A stretch of DNA of 64,000 bases, from NCBI GenBank assembly GCA_037953625.1, contig CM075649.1, positions 124,617,290 through 124,681,289 of the forward strand. Direction: 5' to 3'. Below are positions 25,000-37,098 of the stretch, in pieces; position 1 is the stretch's first letter; every line of letters starts with the position of its first letter. The translations under genes were made by a program, and so were the position numbers. The notes under the pieces are model-generated. The model saw nothing but the letters and a program-made list of their open reading frames with translations. It ran no database searches and was not told where the DNA came from. Origin of the DNA: Crotalaria pallida. Its lineage: Eukaryota > Streptophyta > Magnoliopsida > Fabales > Fabaceae.

Positions 25000-25200
25000 A
25001 TGGCTTCCATAATCATGAAAGCCACCTCCTTCATCATTCTCCTCTCTTTTTTATTGTTCATCAACCACTCTCTCTTCCAATGTGTCTGCCCTCTTTGCAA
25101 AAATCCAAAAGAGCCTTTCTCTTTGCTTTGTGTAAATGAGGAGGCGTTAGTTGAAGATCCAAAAGAGAGTGTGAAAATGGATAGAAAAACTGTGACCTGA
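25000..25200 (+). CDS. Putative small secreted Cys-containing peptide
   Basis: A 66-codon ORF. The N-terminus has a hydrophobic run (SFIILLSFLLFINHSLF, residues 10-26) after a Lys at residue 7, a convincing signal peptide by eye. The rest is short and hydrophilic: four Cys within 17 residues (CVCPLCKNPKEPFSLLC), then Glu/Lys/Val-rich sequence ending MDRKTVT. A TATA-like box lies about 62 bp upstream. It would be exported from the cell if expressed. I do not recognise the family: the Cys spacing does not match the NCR, defensin or leginsulin patterns I know, and no CLE- or CEP-like terminal motif is seen. It is one of the few frames here that looks unrelated to transposons. Chance ORF is the main alternative. 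Confidence 0.4.
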   Translation: MASIIMKATSFIILLSFLLFINHSLFQCVCPLCKNPKEPFSLLCVNEEALVEDPKESVKMDRKTVT

Positions 25201-25761
25201 TTAACACAGAATTGTAACCAAGGAAAGACACTTAGAAATACCAAATTCTCTAGGGTGGAGTTGCAATGTAATAGATAAAAGTAATTGTATGTAATAGGAT
25301 TTGCTTATAATTAATTGTTTTTTTTAATAAATTTTGGTTGAATTTTTTTTTTTTATGGATTTACAGAAGATTATTTCTATTATTATAAAGAGAGGAGTTT
25401 TCCACAATTGTATTTAATAGGATTTGCTTATAATTAATTTTTTTATTGTCATAAATTTTGGTTGATAAAATGTTAATATGGAAATATGGAAAGAAGTGTA
25501 CGTTGATAGGATTTGCTTAGAAAATAGAAGTGTACGTTGATAAAATGTTAATATGGAAAGAACATTAATCATTAGGAGTAGGGGTGTGTCATGGGTGATG
25601 CACACTAACAAGTAACAAGTAGAAAAACCAGAAAACATAAGTACCTGGGTGGTTAATGCAAAACACAAGCAAAAAATATGAAATGCTCAAAAATACATGT
25701 GGCGATTACATTTATCTATCAGTTAAGTAAGGAATACATCAATTTAAATATTTAATACTCA
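25201..25761. repeat. AT-rich spacer with dispersed direct repeats
   Basis: AATAGGATTTGCTTATAATT occurs at about 25295 and 25418, each followed by TAAATTTTGGTTGA. GTGTACGTTGATA occurs at about 25497 and 25529. No gene seen. Confidence 0.6.
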
Positions 25762-26150
25762 TCTATATATAAAAAAAATTTAATATAAAAATATATAAAA
25801 AAAATTCAATATCGTCTTCCTGTTTTATGAAATAGTGGATATCCTAATTTATCCCTCAATTTTTCCATAATACCATCAAAATAAAAAAGATCAAAATATT
25901 TAATTCTAGTTTACTTTTAACTCTTGATGATAAAGTTGATAATCATATAAAAACAGTTAAATTATCCATTAATTAAATAAGGAAGGACAAAATTTTCTCA
26001 ATAAGCTCATTCAAATTAATTTTTTTTAAGTATTGGGTTTGATTTGAGTCTCTGCCTTTTTTATAATTATTTGTTATTTTTTATTTACTTTAAAATATTT
26101 AATATAAAAAATTTAAATATTAATCTGTGCATTGCACACGTAAGAGCTAG
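25762..26150 (+). mobile_element. Short non-autonomous Helitron-like element
   Basis: Starts TCTATATATAAAAAAAATTT after an A, and ends CTAG followed by T. The hairpin TGTGCA-T-TGCACA (26126-26138) lies 8 bases before CTAG. This is the plant Helitron layout: 5' TC, 3' hairpin then CTRR, insertion between A and T, no target-site duplication. 389 bp and no coding capacity. Confidence 0.55.
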
Positions 26151-26942
26151 TTTAATATAAAAAAGGCAACATGGAAAGTTTCCTCAATATTGGGATACAT
26201 CAGCAAAAAAGGCAAAAAAAGACTATCATAGCATGCATCAAAACCAGTATCATGATTTCAATAAAATATAAACGGGATCTTAATAATCCACCAAATACCA
26301 AAAAATATAAAATGTTATAGTAAGATATGCATATCCACATGTGGCTGATGAACATTTCCTTTGTTTTGGACAGTGCATTTGCTGATTTTTAATGTTGTCT
26401 GGAAGACCAACATAGTGTTCATTAAAAACCGAATCTTATCATGGTTTTGATCTTTTGATGATAAATGATGGTTAAGTTTTTTTATTTTAACTTATAGAGA
26501 ATTTAAAATACGTTATAAATTGCACCTTTTTAAACAAGTTTAATTAATTGCATATATGACTTATGAGGAAGAAATATGCCTTCCTCATCCTCTTTGAAAA
26601 GAAATGAGAACGTAGGAATACAACTTGGCCAAGTTTGGATGCATCCATGGACAATCCGAATGAAACCCATCTGCATAGATTTATCTTATTTCGCAAGCTA
26701 TCTTTCAAGCTTAGGATTAGTAGGAGTTGTTGTTGTCTTTTTGATTTCTCCATTTCTCTTGCTTTGTGTGTTATCTGGTTTTTATCGAAAGGGGCAAGGA
26801 AGGATATAAACAAGGTAATGAAGGTATCATAAATGAAATGGGGAATGAAGTTGATGTAAACATCTCAAAATCCCTCTTGAGAATCTAATCTGTACACTAC
26901 TAAGATTAAGAATGTCAAAATTCAATACTGCCACATATTTAC

Positions 26943-26981
<39 letters not shown>

Positions 26982-27234
26982 ACACTTTATATTACTTGGA
27001 TAATCTACCGTGGGTAAAATGTGGGAAGTGGACGAAACCTTATCATTGCAAATTTGCAATCGCAATTTTGGTAACATTGATTGCATTAGCTTAAAATTGT
27101 CCATAATACTAAAGTTTAAATACATTATCAAACCACGATGAGAATCGCTTTTCAAAATCTTGGTTGAAATAACTTTTTGGTGGATTTTTTTCCTAATATG
27201 CCTTCAAAAGTGAATGTTGTATAAATTGTTTAAA
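26151..27234. other. AT-rich spacer with TA microsatellite
   Basis: No supported gene. A (TA)n run of about 30 bp lies at 26949-26979. Two overlapping open frames on opposite strands at 26544-26813 are unrecognised and not credible. Confidence 0.5.
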
Positions 27235-27707
27235 AGCTTATTTATGGTTTTGGTCCCAAAAAGTTGAATGTGTTTTGGTTTTAGTCCTTAGAAGTTATTT
27301 TGACCGAGACTAGTCCTTAATTTTTTAAACATTTTGCCTCCATTACAAAAAATCAGTTATTTGCTAATATGGTTAACGAAAATCCACACCAGTTGTCACA
27401 GGGTGTGAGATAGCACCAAATAGATAATGTGACATGAATGATTCAAGCTTATAAACTCAAAATTTTGCGTACGAGACCATTTAGCATATCAGATCATTTT
27501 GCGTTCGTGGATTTGTATCATCCACATTATATCACCTATTTGGCGTCACTTCAGTCACATGAACGGCTGATGTGATGTTCCGCTAACTACACGAACAAAT
27601 AACAAATTTTTCTTAACGGAGGAAACCAAAACCAAAATGTTTGAAAATTTAAGAATTAGTCCCAGTCAAAATAATTTTTAGGAATTAAAACCAAAATATG
27701 GACTAAA
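27235..27707. mobile_element. Foldback/MITE-like element
   Basis: The left arm (TTATGGTTTTGGTCCC, then TTATTTTGACCGAGACTAG) is mirrored by the right arm (TAGTCCCAGTCAAAATAA, then ACCAAAATATGGACTAAAG). The arms are more than 100 bp each with mismatches. The GGTCCC/GGACTAAA style resembles Mutator-like MITEs, but I could not fix exact ends or a duplication. Confidence 0.55.
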
Positions 27708-27712
27708 GACAT

Positions 27713-28120
27713 TGTTAGTATTTGAACAGATAGTAGTCGATAATTATAATTTGATGGATGATATATAAGTTTGGTATGTTGAACTAAATATAACTTTGAT
27801 TTATTGAAGTTGCGTGAACACAGGACACAAGGTACAAGACTTTTGATTTGTTAGTTACATGTATGTGTGGTAGTGCACTCAAGGCTATTTATATAGCCAC
27901 ACTCACCACCTGACAACATGCAGCAAAAGACTTTTTCACTATTAGAATATTCTAGTACTTATAATATTCTAGAGTTTGCGATTGTGCTAGAGCCATCTAA
28001 GAAAACAAGGTTTCTGGAGACATATCTAAGTAGAAAGTTCTAGTAGTTTTAACTTTTCTCATATTTACTACAATATTATAGAGAATTCTAGAAAATAAAA
28101 AATGCATCACATATTTAACA
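27713..28120 (-). repeat. Minus-strand copia 3' LTR
   Basis: On the minus strand it begins TGTTAAATATG and ends ATACTAACA, 408 bp. A purine-rich AAGGAAGAG tract lies directly upstream (28121-28129 on the plus strand). It contains GGCTATATAAATAGCC, a plausible TATA box. It follows the RNase H end of the same element. Confidence 0.65.
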
Positions 28121-28288
28121 CTCTTCCTTGATGCAATTTTTGCAACTCCAAGCATCGATCTTAGCTGCTCGAACTTCAGTCTTGGTAATGCCTTAGTGAA
28201 TATGTCAGCAACTTGTTCTTCAGTTGTGCAGTACTCGAGCTTTATTTCTTTGTTCTCGCTTGATTCTCTGATTACGTGATACTTAATT
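28121..28288 (-). pseudogene. Minus-strand copia RNase H end
   Basis: On the minus strand this encodes KYHVIRESSENKEIKLEYC and EEQVADIFTKALPRLKFEQL, the end of a Tnt1-like copia RNase H region. It continues the frame at 37099-37364 once the intervening LTR element and one TAATT copy are discounted. Confidence 0.8.
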
Positions 28289-31273
28289 TGTAACATCCCG
28301 AGTTTTAATCCAAGTATATATAATTACAATTATAATTATTATAATAATAGATTGAAATAATAATAACACTAATCAAGTTTAGGAATAACTAATTAAGGTC
28401 CCTTTTAGTCTTACTAAAGTGTTAGGAGACATCGGGATTAAAACACAATGATTTCTTTAACGTTATAAATTACAAGTTTTATTGAATTAAATAATTATTT
28501 CCTGGAATTTAGTACTTAGGTGTTGGGTAGTTTCATAAAAATATATTATGTCAATTACGAAACTATATCTTATTTATACATATTAAAGTAGAATCATTAA
28601 AATAGTTACCCTAATTGAAAAATATACTTTCTATATTTTAATTTGTTTTTGTTATATTTAATATTAAACTTGTTCTAAGAACTTCGAGACTTTTAACTTT
28701 ATGATTTTATAAAGGTAATTGTTTGATGCTTACATGTTATTTTAGTATTTCTTGAGATTTAAAATAAACAAATAAAAAAAATGCTATTACTGTTTTAAAA
28801 CCATACTAACACAAGTAGTAGTGATAATAATAATAATAATAATAAAAATAATAATAATAAATAAAAAAAATAAAATAATAAGAGGAAGGGGGGGGGGGGT
28901 TCGAACCCTCCCCCCAACTCCTTCTTCTTCCTCGGTGGCCGCCGGCCCTAACTCTCTCCTTGCTCCATCTCTGACCGCCGCCTCCTCCTCACCATGGCCG
29001 CCCTTCTCCTTCTCCTTCATATGGTCCATTTGCTCCTCTCACTCTCTAAGCTTGCTTCGCCCTCTTTCTTCCTCCACCCGTGTCCTTCTTGCATCGCCGA
29101 ACCCAGCCGCTGCCGCCACCCACGTTGCTGCGCTCTTCTCCCTCAAGCCGCGACGCCTGATCGTTCTCCCTCCAACCGGTCGCGATTTTGCCGCTGCTCC
29201 ATGGGCTCAGCTTGCCGCCCCTTGGTTCAGATCCGCCGCCACCATCATGGGAAGGCTTTTGAAACGCGAACCGGGAACCGCCATGGTGGTTGGTCCTCCC
29301 TTGGAGGTGATGCTGTGAACCGACTTCGCCTTGAACCAGAGATTAATGGAGCACCGCCACCACTCTCCTCTCTTCATTTGTGACGCCGCTGCTATCGCCA
29401 CCGCGGATCACAGATCTGTCACCGTCATGACCATGGGGTGCGGTAATGCAGGTCGTTTTCGCTGCTGCCATTGTTCTCACCACCGACATAGATCGCCGGC
29501 GCACCGCCACTCACCGACGTCGACCGCCATCGACCCGTTCATCACCCCAGGTCACTAAAGCTTCACGGATCGCCGCTCCCTCCCCGAAGTTGAGGTTATC
29601 TTTTTATTTTTGTCAATCGAGGTAAGGGGTGTTTTACCTTGCTTTAGAGAGTATTTTCTGATTAGTTTATAATACTTGCTAAGAATACGTGGGTGTGCTT
29701 GAGACTGATTATTCGGGTAACTAATTTAGATTAAAAAAAATAATAAAGTAAGAAAATAAATGAATTGAGCCATAAATTGATACTTGTGAATGAATATGCA
29801 TGCTAAATGCTATATGTTATCATGTATGTTTATCGAAGAACATGAACTCTGGTTGTTAATTGTGAATGATTATAAGTGATTATTGTTTGTATACCTTGTT
29901 GATTTAAGGAGATATATGTGTATCATATAAGTGGTAATTGAGGAATAGAACAACTAAAAGTAAGAGTAGGAACTTGGTAAATTGAATGGTTGAATTGTGA
30001 TGTTTGGAATTTAATGGTGTGAGTATTTGAAGGTATTGGTTGATTTGGTTGTGAATGATTTTGATTTAAATTAAAAGAGTGACCGAGTTGCAGCTATGAT
30101 TGATCCCTGTGATACACCAACCCATTAGGTGCCTTGTTAGGTGACAAGTTACCCATTAGGCACAAGTTACCCATTAGGCACAAGTTACCCAATCCAGGTG
30201 AAAGTTACCTATTAGGTCCCGTAAATGCCCCGTTAGGCGGGTGTATCCAATGGATCAATCATGCTGCACAATAATAATAGTTTTGAAAAGAGAAAATGTG
30301 AATGTGATGGTAAAAGAGTTGAGATGTTGTTTTTAGTCCTAATGGGTGTCAATCGTGGCCTAATAGGTGGAAAGTTACCTGGATTGGGTGAAAGTCCTAG
30401 TGGGTGTGAAATGCCCTAACAGGTGCGCTAATCCCTAATGGTAAAGAAAAGATAAAATGATTTGAAAACTGAAGAGATGTGTGTATGTTGTCCTCTGACC
30501 GTGAGGAGACATGCGATGTTATTTGGGTATGTTAGCCTCTGATTGTGAGGTGACATACGGTGTATGATTTCGAAAAAGAGTATGATTTATGGTTATGAGT
30601 TGAAAACTGATAATATGAGTATTTGTATTTGAATATTGAAATTGTGTCTATGTGCTAAATGATATATTTACATGAGTTGGTAATTTATGAGAATGGAAAT
30701 GGAACAGATGAGACTTAACGAAGATATTGGAAAGGTAATATGAATGGAATAAACGAATGGATACTAATAAGACTGTTGGTTGTGTATGACGCATGTTGGG
30801 TTGACTAAATGAAATTATATGTGCTACGTGCTAATTGTGTTTGACTTGGTAGGTCATTATGCCTAGTTAGAAACTACTTCTCTATTTCATGTGTAAAGCT
30901 CACCCTTGCAACCATTTTTACAGGTTCAAAGTTTGAGCAGACACAGTTTCCGGCCGAGCAGGGGTACACTCCACGGTGTGGAGTGTAATTTAGTTAAGAG
31001 GGAATTATATTCTTTTCATTATAATTGATTTATTTTGATTGTGAAACAATTCGTTGTAAGCCCTGAGTTTTGTTATACATTGTTAGCAGGGCATGAAAAT
31101 CAAATTAGTATAATTGTAAATATTTTCTAAACTGTACTGGTCTGACAGGTATAGACAGGAAATTTTGGGGAAAGTCCGAAAAACAGAGGAAACTCTGCCG
31201 GATTTTCGTCGAAATTTTCAAGTCCATATTTTTATAAATATTAAATTAACTAAATATAGGTAAGGGTGTTACA
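28289..31273 (+). repeat. Tekay-like element 5' LTR
   Basis: 2985 bp. Contains an ATT/AAT microsatellite and a G12 run (about 28820-28899) absent or short in the 3' LTR, a GC-rich segment (28900-29600), CCCATTAGGT-type short repeats (30115-30240) with one 18-bp unit more than the 3' LTR, and a 23-nt hairpin at 30965-30987. Confidence 0.9.
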
Positions 31274-31276
31274 TTA

Positions 31277-31288
31277 TGGTATCAGAGC
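31277..31288 (+). promoter_or_regulatory. Primer binding site, tRNA-iMet
   Basis: TGGTATCAGAGC three bases after the 5' LTR end. Confidence 0.9.
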
Positions 31289-33732
31289 AGTTTTTCCTCG
31301 GCCTTGGAGTTTGGACTCATAACTCCTATGGTTTACTCACCAAGCGAGTAACCGATAGATATTGAAATGTTTAAATTAGTTTGATAGGGTATATATATAT
31401 ATGTATATGCTAATTTGTGAGAATGTATTATATGTGTGTAAGTTTAGTAATTTTATACTGAAAATTAAGAGTTCTTATCAATTGGATAGATACATTCTGC
31501 TTGCTCTATATGTGTTGCATGACTTAGAGTATAAGTTTGTTGGCATAAGTTTTTGTCTACCTGAGTATATAGTTGTCACCCATAGAGTGAGATGAGTAAA
31601 TTCCCTTATGAGATGTTCATCTCTAACTGGTGGTTTATCGTGACGGCTACCTTATCTGGCTCTTAGCTAAGGGAATTTTCCCTAAGAACCAAAAATTAGT
31701 TTTTGCATGTATCAATGTTTAGAAGGAGTAACCATTTGACCAAACCCTTGTGAGTAAGTCTTCTTATAGAATTGCTGCGGACTAGTGAGCCGGGTGAAAA
31801 AGACGAGTAAAGAGTTGTGGCAGAGAGGGTTATGACTGACTGAGTGTGTCACGTCAACGATCTTAGTGATCTTTGTTAAAACTCGGAGGAAAAATCTTTC
31901 GTGGTTATGTGTATAGTAGATAAGATTCTTACAAGTCCCTTAGCACCTTGAACAGGTGGTTATGTTTGAGTGCTTTGGCGATAGGTATGGATGCTCTTAT
32001 GAATTGCGAGGAAATGTTGTGAGGAGAGAAATCCTAGGGTGTGGTTGTATGGTGATACGATTTTCCCTGTACTCGTGAAAAGCGTTACGTCGAAATATTA
32101 CATGCCGAAACCTTAGGAATTAGAATTTAGTGGACTTAGAATAATATCCCTTAATTCGTAGTTGAATTCTTGGCCTGTGTTTCAAACTTCATAAAGTGTT
32201 CAAATCCAATTTCCCCATTTGTGGTATTGTCATTCTTGGAAAACGTGTAATTGTCGAGACTAAGGGCAGTGAAAGACCCCAACGGGCTAGGGCATGCTAG
32301 CTGCCACCCCAACGGGAGGGATTAACCCTTGAGATTGAACCAAAAGCACGAATTCCAAATATGACACTTTAGACAAAATAATTCCAATAGCATTTCTAAG
32401 CATCAAAAACTGTGATTGAAGTCGTGCCACTCATTCTATAGGTTTTTTTGTTCCCCTTCATGTATCAAATCTACAGACACTGTCCCAAATTTGGAGCGTT
32501 GATTCGGCTGTGCAGAACCTTAATGTTTTCTTAACGTCTTGAACCTTTATTTCTTTGTTTAAATCTTGACATCTTAGATATAAATTGTTGAATCTAGATT
32601 TCATTCTTTTGCGAATATCGATTGATTGTGAATGAATTTTATTAATTCATGATACACTCGTTAATGTACAACTTCTTAAGTACATTATACCCTTCATTTC
32701 CAATCCAATTGAACGCTTGAATACAAACCAAAAGTTTGCCTCTTCTTATTTTGCATGGGTTGGATCCTACATACCCCCTTGGCCTTCTGATATCAAATGG
32801 GATTTCTCTATTGTCCTTGATAATGGAATTGTATTTTGAACAACCTTGACTTCGTGTGTTTCAAATATAACTAGAGAGTTATCAATTCTTCCTTTAATCA
32901 CGTATATGTTCCTGAAGGCAAAATACAGTTAGGACTTGATAAATCGATGCCAGAATCTGTCTTTGGCTCATAATTCTTACAATCTCTTGCACGCCAACAA
33001 GTTTGATCAACTAGTCATTCTTTTCAATTCTGTTTGCCTTGTGACCGTTGTAGACTCGAATTGTCTCTTGCAAAGTCTAAACACATGCTTGCTAAGTTGA
33101 AACATTCCAAATAGCATGGAATCATTTTCATGTGACCCATGATTGGATGATCATATTTATTTTGATCATGCCTCCTAATATTTTCAAAGAAGCAACTCCT
33201 GAGACTCTATCCTTACTTCTTGTTAGAAACCGAAAACAATTCTTTTTTTTCAACCTCTTGGCTTGTCTTATCCTTGGATTTGATTGGCACTTTCACGAGT
33301 TTATTATGTCATGTCTCTCTAATGAGTAGGCAGCTGAATCTCCTATCCTATCCGAAATAAAGTTGACATTAAAAGAAGTCTGGATATCATCAACTGTTAA
33401 TCCCATATTGTTGTGCTATTGTCTAAATAAAGGATCCTAAGCCCCCGTTCTCGTTAGGAGTAGAGTAATAGGTATTAGGATCCTCGGGAGAATCGAGCTG
33501 CATTAGATGTCGGCAAACCATCATGTACCATTACCAAGACTAATCAAGTCAACCATCACTCCTTAGAAAATGCATCTTTCGATAATTCCCTATTGAAAAT
33601 GCACTCTCCGGGATAATTTCCATTGTCATCTTGCTTTACGTGTACCTAACCATGCTGCTGTCTCTCAACGCCTGTGGTTCCATGATCCTTCCATGTTGGC
33701 GGTCTACCCATACTCGTTAGTCAACAGATAGC
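31289..33732. other. Interior of Tekay-like element without recognisable genes
   Basis: No frame resembles gag or pol on either strand. The longest open frame (33132-33329) is unrecognised. The interior has probably been replaced by unrelated sequence. Confidence 0.6.
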
Positions 33733-33858
33733 ATGGACCTTCTCAACCTTGTCACCCAACACATCCTTGATCACCTTGCAAAGATCATTAAACTCCTCCT
33801 TGAGTGCTTTGTGTTTCTTCTTCTCATCTTCACTCTTTTCGAGCCTCAGACAATAAGT
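33733..33858 (-). pseudogene. Antisense HSP90 C-terminal-region fragment
   Basis: On the minus strand, about 36 codons read LEKSEDEKKKHKALKEEF then NDLCKVIKDVLGDKVEKV, closely matching the start of the HSP90 C-terminal dimerisation region (a Lys/Glu-rich stretch followed by LCKxIKDxLGDKVEKV, usually continuing into VVSxR). The match stops at EKV; HAIC and a stop follow. Upstream residues do not look like HSP90. The fragment lies antisense to the retroelement carrying it. HSP90 is a cytosolic ATP-dependent chaperone; this fragment is far too short to act as one. It is best read as a captured gene piece. Confidence 0.75.
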
Positions 33859-34230
33859 GGGAGAATTTAGAAGTAGACACGAGAATTCACCAAATCGTAG
33901 AAGTTCAGTATAACCCAATGCATCTCAACAGGTATGTCGATGCCAAGTGGGGGAGAACTTAGTAACCCAGCAGGAATCTAGTCCAGGTAACCATGAAAGG
34001 AGGGGATGTTAAAAGGGAACAAGAAGGAAAGTCGAGCGCGAATGAGGCATATAGTGTTCAAAGGTGAACACGAAGATGCCAAGAAGGATGGATGCGAAGT
34101 ATCTTAAAGTAGAAGAACGGAACTGATGGGGAGATAAACAGTGTGGTCGAAAACCACGTCTAGGGATGGTTCTCCATTTATGGAATTGGTCGGAATTTCG
34201 GGGACGAAATTCTCCTAAGTGGGGGAGAAT

Positions 34231-37093
34231 TGTAACATCCCGAGTTTTAATCCCAAGTATAATTACAATTATAATTATTATAATAATAGATTGAAATAAT
34301 AATAACACTAATCAAGTTTAGGAATAACTAATTAAGGTCCCTTTTAGTCTTACTAAAGTGTTAGGAGACATCGGGATTAAAACACAATGATTTCTTTAAC
34401 GTTATAAATTACAAGTTTTATTGAATTAAATAATTATTTCCTGGAATTTAGTACTTAGGTGTTGGGTAGTTTCATAAAAATATATTATGTCAATTACGAA
34501 ACTATATCTTATTTATACATATTAAAGTAGAATCATTAAAATAGTTACCCTAATTGAAAAATATACTTTCTATTTTTTAATTTGTTTTTGTTATATTTAA
34601 TATTAAACTTGTTCTAAGAACTTCGAGACTTTTAACTTTATGATTTTATAAAGGTAATTCTTTGATGCTTACATGTTATTTTAGTATTTCTTGAGATTTA
34701 AAATAAACAAATAAAAAAAAATGCTATTACGGGGGGTTCGAACCCTCCCCCCAACTCCTTCTTCTTCCTCGGTGGCCGCCGGCCCTAACTCTCTCCTTGC
34801 TCCATCTCTGACCGCCGCCTCCTCCTCACCATGGCCGCCCTTCTCCTTCTCCTTCATATGGTCCATTTGCTCCTCTCACTCTCTAAGCTTGCTTCGCCCT
34901 CTTTCTTCCTCCACCCGTGTCCTCCTTGCATCGCCGAACCCAGCCGCTGCCGCCACCCACGTTGCTGCGCTCTTCTCCCTCAAGCCGCGACGCCTGATCG
35001 TTCTCCCTCCAACCGGTCGCGATTTCGCCGCTGATCCTTGGGCTCAGCTTGACCGCCCCTTGGTTCAGATCCGCCGCCACCACCGTGGGAAGGCTTTTGA
35101 AACGCGAACCGGGAACCGCCGTGGTGGTTGGTCCTCCCTTGGAGGTGATGCTGTGAACCGACTTCGCCTTGAACCGGAGATTAATGGAGCACTGCCACCA
35201 CTCTCCTCTCTTCATTTGTGACGCCGCTGCTATCGCCACCGCGGATCACAGATCTGTCACCGTCATGACCATGGGGTGCGGTAATGCAGGTCGTTGTCGC
35301 TGCTGCCATTGTTCTCACCACTGACATAGATCGCCGGCGCACCGCCACTCACCGACGTCGACCGCCATCGACCCGTTCATCACCCCGGGTCACTAAAGCT
35401 TCACGGATCGCCGCTCCCTCCCCGAAGTTGAGGTTATCTTTTTATTTTTGTCAATCGAGGTAAGGGGTGTTTTACCTTGCTTTAGAGAGTATTTTCTGAT
35501 TAGTTTATAATACTTGCTAAGAATACGTGGGTGTGCTTGAGACTGATTATTCGGGTAACTAATTTAGATTAAAAAAAATAATAAAGTAAGAAAATAAATG
35601 AAATGAGCCATAAATTGATACTTGTGAATGAATATGCATGCTAAATGCTATATGTTATCATGTATGTTTATCGAAGAACATGAACTCTGGTTGTTAATTG
35701 TGAATGATTATAAGTGATTATTGTTTGTATACCTGGTTGATTTAAGGAGATATATGTGTATCATATAAGTGGTAATTGAGGAATAGAACAACTAAAAGTA
35801 AGAGTAGGAACTTGGTAAATTGAATGGTTGAATTGTGATGTTTGGAATTTAATGGTGTGAGTATTTGAAGGTATTGGTTGATTTGGTTGTGAATGATTTT
35901 GATTTAAATTAAAAGAGTGACCGAGTTGCAGCTATGATTGATCCCTGTGATACACCAACCCATTAGGTGCCCTGTTAGGTGACAAGTTACCCATTAGGCA
36001 CAAGTTACCCAATCCAGGTGAAAGTTACCTATTAGGTCCCGTAAATGCCCCGTTAGGCGGGTGTATCCAATGGATCAATCATGCTGCACAATAATAATAG
36101 TTTTGAAAAGAGAAAATGTGAATGTGATGGTAAAAGAGTTGAGATGTTGTTTTTAGTCCTAATGGGTGTCAATCGTGGCCTAATAGGTGGAAAGTTACCT
36201 GGATTGGGTGAAAGTCCTAGTGGGTGTGAAATGCCCTAACAGGTGCGCTAATCCCTAATGGTAAAGAAAAGATAAAATGATTTGAAAACTGAAGAGATGT
36301 GTGTATGTTGTCCTCTGACCGTGAGGAGACATGCGATGTTATTTGGGTATGTTAGCCTCTGATTGTGAGGTGACATACGGTGTATGATTTCGAAAAAGAG
36401 TATGATTTATGGTTATGAGTTGAAAACTGATAATATGAGTATTTGTGTTTGAATATTGAAATTGTGTCTATGTGCTAAATGATATATTTACATGAGTTGG
36501 TAATTTATGAGAATGGAAATGGAACAGATGAGACTTAACGAAGATATTGGAAAGGTAATATGAATGGAATAAACGAATGGATACTAATAAGACTGTTGGT
36601 TGTGTATGACGCATGTTGGGTTGACTAAATGAAATTATATGTGCTACGTGCTAATTGTGTTTGACTTGGTAGGTCATTATGCCTAGTTAGAAACTACTTC
36701 TCTATTTCATGTGTAAAGCTCACCCTTGCAACCATTTTTACAGGTTCAAAGTTTGAGCAGACACAGTTTCCGGCCGAGCAGGGGTACACTCCACACCGTG
36801 GAGTGTAATTTAGTTAAGAGGGAATTATATTCTTTTCATTATAATTGATTTATTTTGATTGTGAAACAATTCGTTGTAAGCCCTGAGTTTTGTTATACAT
36901 TGTTAGCAAGGCATGAAAATCAAATTAGTATAATTGTAAATATTTTCTAAACTGTACTGGTCTGACAGGTATAGACAGGAAATTTTGAGGAAAGTCCGAA
37001 AAACAGAGGAAACTCTGCCGGATTTTCGTCGAAATTTTCAAGTCCATATTTTTATAAATATTAACTTAACTAAATATAGGTAAGGGTGTTACA
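34231..37093 (+). repeat. Tekay-like element 3' LTR
   Basis: 2863 bp, the partner of 28289-31273. It lacks about 103 bp after ATGCTATTAC, has one fewer 18-bp repeat unit, and carries the central hairpin in inverted form (36785-36807). Confidence 0.9.
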
Positions 37094-37098
37094 TAATT

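Larger units (their letters stand above)
28289..37093 (+). mobile_element. Large non-autonomous gypsy element (Tekay-like, LARD type)
   Basis: Long LTRs (2985 and 2863 bp), both TGTAACATCCCGAG...GGGTGTTACA, flanked by TAATT at 28284-28288 and 37094-37098. Primer site TGGTATCAGAGC at 31277-31288. Polypurine tract AAGTGGGGGAGAAT before the 3' LTR, preceded by TTTCGGGGACGAAATTCTCC, a sequence typical of Tekay/Del chromoviruses. The 2957-bp interior has no gag, protease, RT or integrase, hence a LARD-type non-autonomous derivative. It lies within a minus-strand copia RNase H, whose frame reads through the insertion site. Confidence 0.9.

Noticed and set aside
26544..26813. Overlapping open frames on both strands
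   Set aside because: Neither resembles a known protein, no promoter or splice context is visible, and the lengths are within chance for this composition.
28895..28910. GGTTCGAACCC resembling a tRNA/SINE B box
   Set aside because: No A box, tRNA fold or SINE tail nearby. The word is a palindrome flanked by G and C runs in both LTRs.
28821..29318. 165-codon Ser/Pro/Ala-rich open frame in the Tekay-like 5' LTR
   Set aside because: The matching 3' LTR stretch differs by indels and the frame starts in an ATT microsatellite. Composition follows the GC-rich tract and no domain is visible.
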